Positions 15,631 to 24,864 of a stretch of DNA of 64,000 nucleotides are shown here, in pieces. The notes under the pieces are model-generated. The model saw only the letters and a program-made list of their open reading frames with translations, searched no databases and was not told the origin of the DNA. The DNA is from JAIEOG01 sp964611895. GTDB lineage: Bacteria > Bdellovibrionota > FAC87 > UBA2466. Each line of letters starts with the position of its first letter. Position 1 is the first letter of the stretch. A program made the position numbers and the translations under genes. The stretch is taken from the NCBI GenBank assembly GCA_964611895.1, contig CAZTDN010000002.1, positions 62,001 to 126,000 of the forward strand, given 5' to 3'.

Positions 15631-18600
15631 TTATTCGTCATCGTCGACAAACCGTCGACTTCCAACCTCAAAGTCGGGCAGGCGCTCTTCATCTCGATCA
15701 AAGCGCAAGTCTTTACGCGAAGTCAGATCGCCTCGCTCAAAACGAGCGAACCGACCGCTCCCCGAGCCTCCCCTGGAAGAAGAACGAGGTTCCTCATCAC
15801 GGTGAGACCTTCCGCCACTTTCACGACGCGGGGAATGCGAATCGCGATCCCGTCCCGCACTAGGACGACTCGAACTGCTCCTGCGAGAGCTATCACGATC
15901 TCCAATATCTCTGTCAGAACGACCACTGCTTCGAGCGGGACGATCAAAACCGCCTCTTTCGCCGCGATCCAAACCTCGCTCGTTGCCCCTGTCGTGCCGA
16001 TCAGAATGCATGCGAGGTTCACGGTCTCGGTGGTGGCTGCTACGGCCACCGCGATCTGAACGAGGCTCTCGGTCTAACGAACGGTCGCGATCTCGCGGTG
16101 CTCGATCGAGTCGGCTAGAATCTCTGTCCGAACGGCCTTCTCCGCGGTCACGAAAACCACGTTCTACTCCTCCACGAGGGCGTTCATTCCCGCGCTCAGG
16201 ACGATCGGAACGATGGTCCGCCCGTTCTCTTGGCTCACGGCCATGCCCACGCGGCTCTCGAGGTTCTCGGTGTCCTCTTGTGTCACGGGAGTCTCTCGAT
16301 TCTCGTGGCTCGCGGGAGCCCCTGCCCTCACGGCTGCCGCCGCCCCGATCAAAACGGGGTTCACGGTTAGAACGCTCAAACCGCGGCGTGCGACCGCCCA
16401 AATCGGCTCGATTTCCAAAATTATCGAAATCATCGTCATCGGCATCGACGTTAGCCGGAGCTGGAGTTGCTGCGGCCTCTACCGTGGCTTCTACGCCGGG
16501 GAGATCTCCCCCCTCGACGGCAGACTCCACAACTTCCTCTGTTCTCGTCGGAGATGGAGGAGCGTCGCCTCCGCCCTTGGGTAACAGAGCCTTACGCGAC
16601 AAGCGAATCTTTCCCTGAGAGTCCACGTCGAGGCATTTTACTTTGATCACGTCGCCTTCCTTGACGACATCTTCAACGCGTCGAACCCGGAAGTGCTCTA
16701 GCTCCGAAATATGGCAGAGCCCATCCGTTCCAGGCAGTATCTCAACAAACGCACCGAAATCCGCGATTCGCGTGACTTTACCTTCGTAAACTCGACCGAT
16801 TTCTGGCTCAGCGATGATCTGGTTGATGATATCGATCGCTTTTTGCGCACTCGCATTGTCAGCGGAAGCGATATTCACCGTGCCGTCATCTTCGATATCA
16901 ATCTTAACTCCGGTACGTTCAATAATAGAGCGGATCACTTTTCCACCGCTACCGATTACTTCGCGTACTTTTTCAGGCTTTACTTTGATGGTGAAAATGC
17001 GCGGGGCGTACGGAGAGAATTCCTTTTTGGGTTCCGAAATCGCCTCATTCATCTTCTCAAGCACATGTAAACGGCCTTCTCGGGCCTGCTCGAGAGCCTC
17101 TTCCATAATCTCTCGGCTCACTCCGCCGATTTTCAAATCCATCTGAAAAGCGGTGATCCCGTCTTGAGTCCCACAAACTTTAAAGTCCATGTCTCCTAGG
17201 TGATCTTCGTCACCCAGAATATCGGAAAGCACGGCATACCGTTCACCTTCTTTGATCAAGCCCATGGCAACACCAGCGACTGGCTTCGGGATGGGAACCC
17301 CGGCGTCCATCAATGCCATAGACCCACTGCAAACAGTGGCCATCGAGGAAGATCCATTGGACTCCAAAACTTCCGAAACCAAACGAATGGTATAAGGGAA
17401 CACTTCTTTGGGGGGAATTACATAAGACAACGCTCTTTCCGCCAAAAAACCGTGCCCAATTTCACGGCGACCGGGTGGACGCAAGGGGCGCGCTTCCCCG
17501 ACCGAGAACGGTGGGAAGTTGTAATGCAACATGAAAGTCTTTTGAAAATTCCCGTTGATCGAGTCGATCTTCTGCTCGTCGTCCGAGGTTCCAAGAGTCA
17601 CAGTACCCAGAACCTGTGTTTCCCCTCGGGTAAACAAGGCAGAGCCGTGCACACGAGGCAAAAGATTCGTTTCGCAGGCAATCGAACGAATCGCGTTATA
17701 GGCGCGTCCGTCGATTCGGTGCTTCGACGACAAAGTCAATTCACGCGCGTACTCACTCTTGAGCTCTTCAAAATAAAGAGAAATCAAACCGTTGTGGGCT
17801 TTTTCTTCTTTGTTCTTTGGCTCCGCAATCTCAAACTTAGCCTTGAGATCCTTCTTCAATTTTGTCAGCGCTTCATAGCGGGCGAGCTTCTCCCTAATGG
17901 CAAACGCTTCTTTCAACTTCGAAGCGCTTTCTTTGCGCATTTTCTCTTTAAGCTCTTTATTACGCGGTGGTTTTGGATAATCCCGCTTTTCTTTCCCGAC
18001 TTTTTCTCGCAACTCGTCTTGCATGTCGAAGATCGGCTGCATCGCTTTATGGGCGGCATCGATGGCATCGATCATGACTTTCTCGGAAATCTCCTTCGAG
18101 TTTCCTTCCACCATGATGACACCGGTGCGGACACCAGAAACCAAAAGCTCACAATCACTATCGCCCGCTTCGGCAGGGGGAATGTTGATATGGAACTCGC
18201 CATTTTTCAGGCCTACGCGGCAAGTTGCTACTGGACCGCCAAACGGAATGTCTGAAATATGCAAAGCCGCACTGGCTGCAATGCTGGCAACGACATCAGG
18301 CTCGTTCGTTCCATCGGTCGAAAGCACGGTAGCCACGACGTTCGTGTCACAGAGGAAATCCTCTGGAAAAAGAGGGCGGCAAGGCCGGTCAATCAATCGT
18401 GCAGACAGTGTTGCGCGATCCGAAGGCTTAGCTTCTCTCTTGAAGAAGCCCCCTGGAATACGACCCGCAGAATAATATTTTTCTTGGTAATCTACTGTTA
18501 AGGGGAAAAAGTCCTGACCTTCTTTGACTTCCTTGCTAGCAACGACTGTCACCAGCACCATGGTTTCGCCATAAGTAGCGAGGATAGAGGCATCTGCCTG

Positions 18601-18672
18601 TTTTGCTAATTTCCCAGTTTGTAGACTGAGTTTACGACCGCCGTAGTCCACACTGACTTCGATGGGTTTCAT
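15631..18672 (-). CDS. pnp: Polynucleotide phosphorylase with long Arg-rich tail
   Basis: PNPase degrades RNA 3' to 5' by phosphorolysis. The order is RNase PH domain 1, helical linker, RNase PH domain 2 (RTRGETQ-like FTRGETQVLGTVTLG, then FMLHYNFPPFSVGE), KH domain (VIGSGGKVIRSIIERTG) and S1 domain ending near residue 695. About 318 further residues follow. First comes an acidic, Ala-rich part with DADDDDFDN, then low-complexity sequence dominated by Arg, Asp, Ser, Glu and Gly with many RD, RG and RS steps. The usual length is about 700, so the tail is unusual. ATG 18672 is fixed by GGAGA and family alignment; the frame continues 19 codons upstream. Confidence 0.95.
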   Translation of the reverse strand: MKPIEVSVDYGGRKLSLQTGKLAKQADASILATYGETMVLVTVVASKEVKEGQDFFPLTVDYQEKYYSAGRIPGGFFKREAKPSDRATLSARLIDRPCRPLFPEDFLCDTNVVATVLSTDGTNEPDVVASIAASAALHISDIPFGGPVATCRVGLKNGEFHINIPPAEAGDSDCELLVSGVRTGVIMVEGNSKEISEKVMIDAIDAAHKAMQPIFDMQDELREKVGKEKRDYPKPPRNKELKEKMRKESASKLKEAFAIREKLARYEALTKLKKDLKAKFEIAEPKNKEEKAHNGLISLYFEELKSEYARELTLSSKHRIDGRAYNAIRSIACETNLLPRVHGSALFTRGETQVLGTVTLGTSDDEQKIDSINGNFQKTFMLHYNFPPFSVGEARPLRPPGRREIGHGFLAERALSYVIPPKEVFPYTIRLVSEVLESNGSSSMATVCSGSMALMDAGVPIPKPVAGVAMGLIKEGERYAVLSDILGDEDHLGDMDFKVCGTQDGITAFQMDLKIGGVSREIMEEALEQAREGRLHVLEKMNEAISEPKKEFSPYAPRIFTIKVKPEKVREVIGSGGKVIRSIIERTGVKIDIEDDGTVNIASADNASAQKAIDIINQIIAEPEIGRVYEGKVTRIADFGAFVEILPGTDGLCHISELEHFRVRRVEDVVKEGDVIKVKCLDVDSQGKIRLSRKALLPKGGGDAPPSPTRTEEVVESAVEGGDLPGVEATVEAAATPAPANVDADDDDFDNFGNRADLGGRTPRFERSNREPRFDRGGGSREGRGSREPRESRDSRDTRGHREPREPRGHGREPRERADHRSDRPERGNERPRGGVERGFRDRGEGRSDRDSSRLDRAPRDRDRSLDREPRSDRGGRSSHHRDREPRMHSDRHDRGNERGLDRGERGGFDRPARSSGRSDRDIGDRDSSRRSSSSRPSAGRDRDSHSPRRESGGRSHRDEEPRSSSRGGSGSGRFARFERGDLTSRKDLRFDRDEERLPDFEVGSRRFVDDDE

Positions 18673-18728
18673 ATGTATCTCTCCATTTGGATGTGCAATG
18701 GCCCGCCGGGGCCATCTTTTTAGATGCA

Positions 18729-18998
18729 CTACTTACGGATTTTGAGACGGGTGATGAGAGCAGTATATCGCTCCTCATTCGTCTTTTTAATGTAATCCAG
18801 AATCCGTCGCCGGCGTCCGACCATTCGGAGCAGCCCTCGGCGAGAGTGGTGATCTTTTTTATGGTTCTTAAAATGCGGAGTCAGCTCGGTGATCCGTTCG
18901 GTTAGTAGAGCAACCTGCACTTCTGGCGACCCCGTGTCGCGCTCGTGCACTCTAAAACCCGTGATAACTTCTGTTTTCTTTTGCTTCTCGAGACTCAA
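18729..18998 (-). CDS. rpsO: 30S ribosomal protein S15
   Basis: This 89-residue S15 primary 16S rRNA-binding protein has the family stretch HERDTGSPEVQVALLTERI, the HFKNHKKDHHSRRGLL RNA-contact segment, and LRMVGRRRRILDYI. It lies between truB and pnp, the classic order truB-rpsO-pnp. In E. coli S15 represses its own mRNA through a leader pseudoknot; I did not find a clear copy of that structure in the 24-nt gap after truB. Confidence 0.98.
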   Translation of the reverse strand: MSLEKQKKTEVITGFRVHERDTGSPEVQVALLTERITELTPHFKNHKKDHHSRRGLLRMVGRRRRILDYIKKTNEERYTALITRLKIRK

Positions 18999-19022
18999 AG
19001 TAGCTACCTCATGCTCAATTCA

Positions 19023-19832
19023 TTAAGCCAAAAAGGTACTACCACTGTTAGTACCCGTTTGCAAACCCTGGGTCTTACGACCAAAATCGGGCTTCTGATT
19101 TAGTTTTTTTCGAGGATTGGGACCCACCCACTCCCCCTGCAACAATTTGCGGTAATTGCGATAGCCCTTGTCCTGCCAACTGGCCAAATCGGCCTGGAGT
19201 TGAGCCAAGGTAACACTATCCGAAAGCGAAAACTCTCCGCAGGAAAGCCTTCGCAGTTCCTTCAGGTGGGCCACCGTCCCGAGACGCTGTCCGACCTCTT
19301 CCGCAAGGCTCCGAATGTACGTCCCCTTGCTACAAGACACTTCAAACTCAATGACACTCCCGTCAAAAGAAATAAAATCCATCCTGTGCAACTGAACAGG
19401 AATCGGCTCCCGCCGGACGCGGATATTCTGCCGAGCCAAGTCGTAAAGGCGCACCCCGTGCAGTTTTTTGGCGCTGTACATGGGAGGCGTTTGGTGCCAC
19501 TCACCCACCAGGCCGGCCAGCGCTTCCCGAATCTGGGCTTCGGTTAAAGAGGGCACGGGAGCAGTGGCTTCTACCTCACCGGTTCTATCCAAAGTATCGG
19601 TTTTTTCCCCCAGCTTCACCCAGGCTCGATAGCTTTTGTCAGCTGTCAAAAGCGCGTCTGAGAGCTTGGTGGCTCTTCCTGTGAGCACGACCAGAACTCC
19701 GGTCGCAAACGGATCCAGGCTTCCAGCATGCCCCACCTTGGCATCCCCGCCCAAAATACGCTTCACACTACGGACAACGTCAAAACTGGTTGGCCCATCG
19801 TGCTTATCAACGACCAAAACCATTTCATTCAT
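19023..19832 (-). CDS. truB: tRNA pseudouridine-55 synthase
   Basis: TruB makes pseudouridine 55 in the T-loop of tRNAs. The catalytic motif is KVGHAGSLDPFATGVLVVL, with the nucleophile Asp in SLDPFA; VDKHDGPTSFDVVRSVK marks the N-terminus and CSKGTYIRSLAEEVG the substrate site. A Gly/Thr/Ser-rich tail of about 30 residues ends the protein in place of a full PUA domain. The start overlaps the rbfA stop by 8 nt. Confidence 0.95.
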   Translation of the reverse strand: MNEMVLVVDKHDGPTSFDVVRSVKRILGGDAKVGHAGSLDPFATGVLVVLTGRATKLSDALLTADKSYRAWVKLGEKTDTLDRTGEVEATAPVPSLTEAQIREALAGLVGEWHQTPPMYSAKKLHGVRLYDLARQNIRVRREPIPVQLHRMDFISFDGSVIEFEVSCSKGTYIRSLAEEVGQRLGTVAHLKELRRLSCGEFSLSDSVTLAQLQADLASWQDKGYRNYRKLLQGEWVGPNPRKKLNQKPDFGRKTQGLQTGTNSGSTFLA

Positions 19833-20208
19833 GCTCAGCTCCAGGCGAAACAGGGTGGCTTTCTCGGCTCACCTTATCCAATACAGATAGGAGGTGGTTA
19901 AGTTTATGGGAGTGCTCGTCTGTTTCGAAAACCAGCTCAGGGACATACTTTAAATCCAGGTTTGTGCCCAATTTACGACGAAAAAAAGCGGAAGCACTAT
20001 GTAAGCCGCGATTCACTTCTTTGGTGTCGGACCCCTCACCCAGCTCATAGTAAACTCGTGCCAAACGCAGGTCTTTAGTAAGTTCGACTTCGGTAATCAC
20101 AAGGTGCCTAAGACGTGGATCGGACACTTCCGAGATCAACAGGCGCGCGATCTCAGCCCGAATTAAGGAGGCCATTTTTTGTACGCGGTGAGACCCTGAA
20201 TTTACCAC
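19825..20208 (-). CDS. rbfA: Ribosome-binding factor A
   Basis: RbfA helps mature the 16S rRNA 5' end in the 30S subunit. The KH-like core is visible as VQKMASLIRAEIARLLISEV, ITEVELTKDLRLARVYY and FRRKLGTNLDLKYVPEL. GTG 20208 is chosen because AGGAAGG lies 10 nt upstream, it falls 19 nt after the infB stop, and the family usually starts a few residues before VQKM. A longer open frame reaches 20268 but would overlap infB. Confidence 0.9.
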   Translation of the reverse strand: MVNSGSHRVQKMASLIRAEIARLLISEVSDPRLRHLVITEVELTKDLRLARVYYELGEGSDTKEVNRGLHSASAFFRRKLGTNLDLKYVPELVFETDEHSHKLNHLLSVLDKVSRESHPVSPGAEHE

Positions 20209-20227
20209 GAAGAAAAAACCTTCCTGA

Positions 20228-22807
20228 CTAGAGCGTGTCTGCCGATTCTTCTTTAATAAAGGCTTCAAACTGGTCGCCGGGTTTCACATCATTGAAGTTT
20301 TCCAGACCAATCCCGCACTCAAAACCTTGAGAAACTTCTTTTACGTCGTCTTTGAAGCGACGCAGACTGCTAACTTTTCCTTCGTAAACCACCCGGCTAT
20401 CTCGCAAAAGACGCAAGAAACAGCCACGGGTAACCTTGCCGTCCAGAACCGAGCTTCCCGCGATGACCCCGATTTTGGGTACAGTAAAGAGTTCGCGCAC
20501 CTCGGCTCGGCCGATGACTTTCTCTTTTACCTGCTTATCCAACAGGCCTTCCATGAGAGCACGCACGTCGTCCAACAGCTCATAAATAATGCTGTACGTC
20601 CGAACCTCAATCCCTTCACTCTCAGCCAGTTTCAAAGCCTTGGTATCTGGTCGAATATTAAACCCGATCACGGCTGCCTTGCTTGCAGAAGCAAGCATGA
20701 CGTCGCTTTCGTTGATCCCACCAGTAGCGTAGTGAAGAACCCGCATACGTACTTTATCCGTCGGAATTTTCGAAAGCGCTTCTTTTAGCGCTTCCACCGA
20801 CCCCTGCACATCCGCTTTGAGAACAACGCGCAATTCTTTGTCGCCCACTGGAGCTGCTGCAAGCATTTGCTCCAAAGTTACTTTGGGGCGGGAACTCAGG
20901 GAATTTGCCTTCAGACGATCTGCACGCACGGTGGTGAGTTCTCGAGCAGACTTTTCGCTCTCTGCGACGAAGAAATCATCGCCTACCGTAGGCACTTCGG
21001 GGAGACCGAGGATTTCAACCGGATCCCCCGGCTCGGCAGTCTTAATACTTTTACCGTAGGAGTCCTGCATGGCGCGGACTTTTCCATAGGTAACACCGCA
21101 GACAACGAGGTCTCCCGCTCGCAGAGTTCCTTGCTGCACTAATACAGTCGCAACCGGACCGCGGGCTTTTTCAAGCCGAGATTCAATCACCGTACCACGT
21201 CCCGGGATTTCATAATGGGCTTGAAGCTCGAGCATTTCTGCTTGGAGCAAAATCGCCTCCAAAAGCTGATCGAGCCCCTTTCCGGTCTTAGCCGAGACAG
21301 GCAGGTACATCGTGTCCCCACCCCACTCTTCAGGGTTCAATCCATGTCCCGATAAAGTTTGCTTAATACGATCGGGATTACCATCGGGGAGATCCACTTT
21401 GTTGATTGCCACGATGATTGGCACTGAAGCTGCTTGAGCGTGGTTAATGGACTCCAGTGTTTGGGGCATAACGCCGTCTACTGCCGAGACAACCACCACG
21501 ACGATGTCAGTAACCTTAGCTCCTCGCGCCCGCATTGCGGTAAATGCTTCGTGGCCAGGAGTGTCCACAAAGGTGATCTTGCCTTTGGGAACTTGCACGG
21601 TGTAGGCGCCGACGTGTTGCGTGATCCCGCCAGCTTCCCCCGCGGCAACTTTGGATTTGCGAATCGCATCGAGAAGCGAGGTTTTGCCATGATCCACGTG
21701 GCCCATAATGGTGACAACGGGCGGACGCGATTTCATATCGCCCGCGGGTGCCTCAATTTGTGGGATAAAATCTTCCTCGCGGAAAACCTTCTGTTTCACT
21801 TCATGCTCAAACTCAGGCCCCACCAATGTGGCTGTATCAAAATCTATCGTGTCATTGATTGCCGCCGTGACTCCCAGCGCCATCAGTTTTGTGATGACCG
21901 CTGTGGCCTTAACCCCAATCTGCTTCGCGAATTCACTCACGGTAATCGAATCACCCATCTCAACGACACGCTTATGGCCCGCTGGCTTGGTGATGAGCGT
22001 TCGCATTGCCGGACGACTAATAACGTTCTTTTTCTTTTTGGTGGCGTGGACCAACTCGCGCTTGAGGTAATCTGCGCTTTTGAAAACCGTATCTTGCCGA
22101 TTCGCCAGCCGACGCTTTCCAGCTTCTTTTGCAGCTTCTGGCGAAGCGAAGTCGACTTCTTTCACTCGACGTAAACCGGAGGGGTCTCCTAATGTCCCCG
22201 CTCCAGGGGCAGAAGCAGCCGGAGCCGCGGTAGTGGGGACGGGCTTTGGCCGCTCCCTCTTCTCCACCTTAGGTCCAACCTGCTCCACCAAGTGAGTCTC
22301 AGTGGAGACCTTTTTGATGATACTGCCGAAAACTCGGCGTTTTGGCGGCTCCTGAGGCACTTCGCGGGGCGCGCTTTCAGCAGCCTCTGGGGAAGTCGCG
22401 CTGATCGTTTCCTGTGATTCTGGAGGAGACTCGAACTCGGGTGCTCCTGGAGCGGCTTCTACTTCGGCAGAGCTGTCCTCAACTGCATCGATTTCTTCGA
22501 CAACGGGTGGCGGAGCCACTTCTACAGGTGGGGCTTCTTTTTCAACCCCCTTACGGCGGCGAATCACAGTAGCGCCAACTCGCTTTTCAGTAACTCCCGG
22601 TTGAGCTGTCGTCGCAGCAGCTACCGAGGCATTTATCTTAGCGTTAGCCCGATAAAACTCGCGAACGGCACGGACTTCTTCTGTGCCTAGAACACTCATG
22701 GCGTTTTTGATGTCCACTCCAAGACGCTGGATTTGACTGACCAAGACTTGGCCATCCACTCCCAGTTCTTTGGCTAGCTCGTAAACTTTCAGTTTTGTTT
22801 TCGCCAT
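20228..22807 (-). CDS. infB: Translation initiation factor IF-2
   Basis: IF-2 is the GTPase that brings initiator fMet-tRNA to the 30S subunit and promotes 50S joining. The 859 residues comprise an IF2_N domain (KLKVYELAKELGVDGQVLV), a Pro/Glu/Ala-rich linker (about 60-190), a second IF2_N domain, and the G domain (GHVDHGKTSLLDAIR, DTPGHEAF, NKVDLP). Domains II-IV with the C2 fMet-tRNA site follow. It is 2 nt from nusA upstream, within rimP-nusA-infB-rbfA-truB. Confidence 0.98.
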   Translation of the reverse strand: MAKTKLKVYELAKELGVDGQVLVSQIQRLGVDIKNAMSVLGTEEVRAVREFYRANAKINASVAAATTAQPGVTEKRVGATVIRRRKGVEKEAPPVEVAPPPVVEEIDAVEDSSAEVEAAPGAPEFESPPESQETISATSPEAAESAPREVPQEPPKRRVFGSIIKKVSTETHLVEQVGPKVEKRERPKPVPTTAAPAASAPGAGTLGDPSGLRRVKEVDFASPEAAKEAGKRRLANRQDTVFKSADYLKRELVHATKKKKNVISRPAMRTLITKPAGHKRVVEMGDSITVSEFAKQIGVKATAVITKLMALGVTAAINDTIDFDTATLVGPEFEHEVKQKVFREEDFIPQIEAPAGDMKSRPPVVTIMGHVDHGKTSLLDAIRKSKVAAGEAGGITQHVGAYTVQVPKGKITFVDTPGHEAFTAMRARGAKVTDIVVVVVSAVDGVMPQTLESINHAQAASVPIIVAINKVDLPDGNPDRIKQTLSGHGLNPEEWGGDTMYLPVSAKTGKGLDQLLEAILLQAEMLELQAHYEIPGRGTVIESRLEKARGPVATVLVQQGTLRAGDLVVCGVTYGKVRAMQDSYGKSIKTAEPGDPVEILGLPEVPTVGDDFFVAESEKSARELTTVRADRLKANSLSSRPKVTLEQMLAAAPVGDKELRVVLKADVQGSVEALKEALSKIPTDKVRMRVLHYATGGINESDVMLASASKAAVIGFNIRPDTKALKLAESEGIEVRTYSIIYELLDDVRALMEGLLDKQVKEKVIGRAEVRELFTVPKIGVIAGSSVLDGKVTRGCFLRLLRDSRVVYEGKVSSLRRFKDDVKEVSQGFECGIGLENFNDVKPGDQFEAFIKEESADTL

Positions 22808-22809
22808 TC

Positions 22810-24234
22810 TCAGTTCTTAGACCCTTCTGAAGAAGTTTCGGCAGCTTCCGCAGCCGGAGCATCCGCTTCGGTGCGTTCTTTTTCCACATGCGCTTTGACC
22901 TCGGCCTTTAAGCGCTCAAACACAGCATCCGAATTTGTTTTGGCTGCTGCTACAGCCGCTTTTTCCGCATCCAGAAGTTGTTTTTTCATCTCAGCAAGCT
23001 TGCCTGAAGAAACCATCGTAGCGGCATTGGCTTTGATTTCTGTGGCCTTTTCTTCGTTGAAACCGGGCACCTGTGCCAATTGAGCGACATCGGCCTGAGC
23101 CAGCTGATCGACTGTTAGTCCATAATGGTACGCGCTCTGAGCCAAAGTATCGTTCATGCCTTCAATTGCCATGAGCAGCTTTTTGGAGTCTTCAACTCGT
23201 TTGTGCATGCGGGTTTCAGAAACGATGTCCAGCTTCCAACCAGACAACATCGAAGCCAGCTTGACGTTTTGCCCTCGGCGTCCGATCGCCAAAGACAGCT
23301 GATTGTCCGCCACGACAATTTCCATCGAATGGTTGTGCTCATCAATCAGAACCTTGGTCACTTCGGCCGGAGCCAAAGCATTGCAAACAAACCGGCTTGC
23401 TTCTTCATTCCAGGGAACAATATCGATCTTCTCGCCCCGAAGTTCTTGAACAACATTTTGAACTCGAGAACCTTTCACACCGACACAGGCTCCAACCGGA
23501 TCGACATCACTATCCGTGGAAACTACCGCGATTTTAGCGCGAATTCCGGGCTCTCGAGCGGCGCTCTTAATCTGAACAATCCCCTCATTCACTTCTGGAA
23601 CTTCTTGTTTAAAAAGCTGAATGAGCAATTCAGGGCACGTGCGGGAAAGCACAATCTTGGGCCCCCGAGGAGTCTGCTGCACATCAATCAAGAAGCCCAA
23701 AACTCGGTCCCCTGGACGGTAACTTTCGCCTGGGATCTGCTCACGCGCTGGCAAAATGGCATCGGTACGGCCGAGGTCCACAATCAGACAACCCTTTTCA
23801 ATGCGCCGGCAAGTGCCCGTGACCACTTCCCCCTTCCGGACGTTGAATTCGTTATAAATAATGTCACGTTCGGCATCCCGAACTTTTTGAATAATGACTT
23901 GCTTGGCGGTTTGAGCGGCAATTCGACCAAACTCTGAAGAGTCGAGCTTAATACCGATGCTATCGCCAACCGCTACATCGGGGTCCAACTTGCGAGCTGC
24001 ATCGGTTTCGATTTCAGTGTCATCGTTGTCGATTTCTTCAACAACTGTTTTAAACTGAAAAAGCTCTATTTCGCCCAGGTCCTCATTAAAATGGGCTTCA
24101 ATTTCTTTTTCGGTCCCAAATTTCTTTTTGGCCGCCATGAGCATGGCAGACTCGAGAGCCTCTACAAGCACCGCTCGATCGATGCCTTTGTCTTTTTCTA
24201 CTTGGTCCAACACTCTGGCTAATTCAGAACCCAT
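22810..24234 (-). CDS. nusA: Transcription termination/antitermination factor NusA
   Basis: NusA binds RNA polymerase and modulates pausing, termination and antitermination. The N-terminal polymerase-binding domain (SELARVLDQVEKDKGIDR), S1 domain (GEVVTGTCRRIEKGCLIVDLG), KH1 and KH2 (GVKGSRVQNVVQELRGEKID; LAIGRRGQNVKLAS) and a helix-hairpin-helix segment are in order. An acidic Ala-rich tail of about 70 residues ends it. ATG 24234 follows the rimP stop by 2 nt, with GGAG 6 nt upstream; the frame extends 16 codons into rimP but those are not family sequence. Confidence 0.97.
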   Translation of the reverse strand: MGSELARVLDQVEKDKGIDRAVLVEALESAMLMAAKKKFGTEKEIEAHFNEDLGEIELFQFKTVVEEIDNDDTEIETDAARKLDPDVAVGDSIGIKLDSSEFGRIAAQTAKQVIIQKVRDAERDIIYNEFNVRKGEVVTGTCRRIEKGCLIVDLGRTDAILPAREQIPGESYRPGDRVLGFLIDVQQTPRGPKIVLSRTCPELLIQLFKQEVPEVNEGIVQIKSAAREPGIRAKIAVVSTDSDVDPVGACVGVKGSRVQNVVQELRGEKIDIVPWNEEASRFVCNALAPAEVTKVLIDEHNHSMEIVVADNQLSLAIGRRGQNVKLASMLSGWKLDIVSETRMHKRVEDSKKLLMAIEGMNDTLAQSAYHYGLTVDQLAQADVAQLAQVPGFNEEKATEIKANAATMVSSGKLAEMKKQLLDAEKAAVAAAKTNSDAVFERLKAEVKAHVEKERTEADAPAAEAAETSSEGSKN

Positions 24235-24236
24235 AA

Positions 24237-24731
24237 CTACTCCGTTTTCCAAATCCGATTGGCTTGCTTGATCTTCGTCCAAGGGACAGCCACTTCTTGT
24301 TTACCCGTCAAAGCGACAAGAACGTGCTGAGAATCAGTCCCCAGCACCTTGCCCTTTAATCGGCCTCCAATGCCTTCCATTGGATCAACCAGTTTTAAAT
24401 CAACTTCCTGACCCGCGTTCTGATCAAAATCGCTACGTAAACGTAGCCGCCGATCAATCCCGGGTGACGAAACCTCTAAATCAAAACTTCCTGGAAGGTC
24501 CGAAAAACCTTCTAAAACCTCTCCCAACGAACGACTGACTTCCACGCAATCTGATAGAGAAACGGCAGGGAGAACAGTCGCTTCAGACGCTCTTTCAATA
24601 AACAAACGAATAAGAGAGCGCCCCCCCACTCGACAATCCAAATCCACAAGACGGTAGCCCATGGGCTCGACATGCGACGAACACAGGGTGAGGAGCTTTT
24701 GCTCAATCGCCGTTTTAGAAATACTTTCCAA
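24237..24731 (-). CDS. rimP: Ribosome maturation factor RimP
   Basis: RimP (YhbC) is needed for 30S subunit assembly. It has the N-terminal alpha/beta domain (GYRLVDLDCRVGGRSLIRLFI, then the DCVEVSRSLGEVLE helix and FDLEVSSPGIDRRLR) and a C-terminal SH3-like barrel. The start is TTG 24731, with GAGAGAAG before it. It begins the translation operon, about 30 nt downstream of the terminator of the preceding PBP gene. Confidence 0.93.
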   Translation of the reverse strand: MESISKTAIEQKLLTLCSSHVEPMGYRLVDLDCRVGGRSLIRLFIERASEATVLPAVSLSDCVEVSRSLGEVLEGFSDLPGSFDLEVSSPGIDRRLRLRSDFDQNAGQEVDLKLVDPMEGIGGRLKGKVLGTDSQHVLVALTGKQEVAVPWTKIKQANRIWKTE

Positions 24732-24760
24732 TACTTCTCTCGCTTTTCGCGATACCCCCT

Positions 24761-24790
24761 AAATAAAAAAGCGGGGAATCCCCCCGCTTT
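24761..24790 (-). terminator. Rho-independent terminator after the PBP1A gene
   Basis: Read on the minus strand, AAAGCGGGG, a 4-5 nt loop and CCCCGCTTT form a GC-rich stem, followed by TTTATTT. It lies 75 bp after the PBP1A stop and just before rimP, separating the two transcription units. Confidence 0.85.
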
Positions 24791-24864
24791 CCCTTGGGAC
24801 CGCGTAAGTGGCCGATCTTGTAACAGACTTAGTTCTGGAAAACAAGCAAGCCGGATTGGGCGTT

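Noticed and set aside
15983..16618. Plus-strand open frame opposite the pnp tail, rich in Arg and Ser
   Set aside because: It is the complement of low-complexity Arg/Asp/Ser codons, which naturally leave the other strand open; no ribosome site.
17200..18255. Plus-strand open frame of 351 codons opposite pnp
   Set aside because: The opposite strand encodes the conserved RNase PH domains; composition of the antisense product is not protein-like.
21434..22174. Plus-strand open frame of 246 codons opposite infB
   Set aside because: Antisense to the conserved IF-2 G domain; His/Arg/Asn-rich product without motifs.
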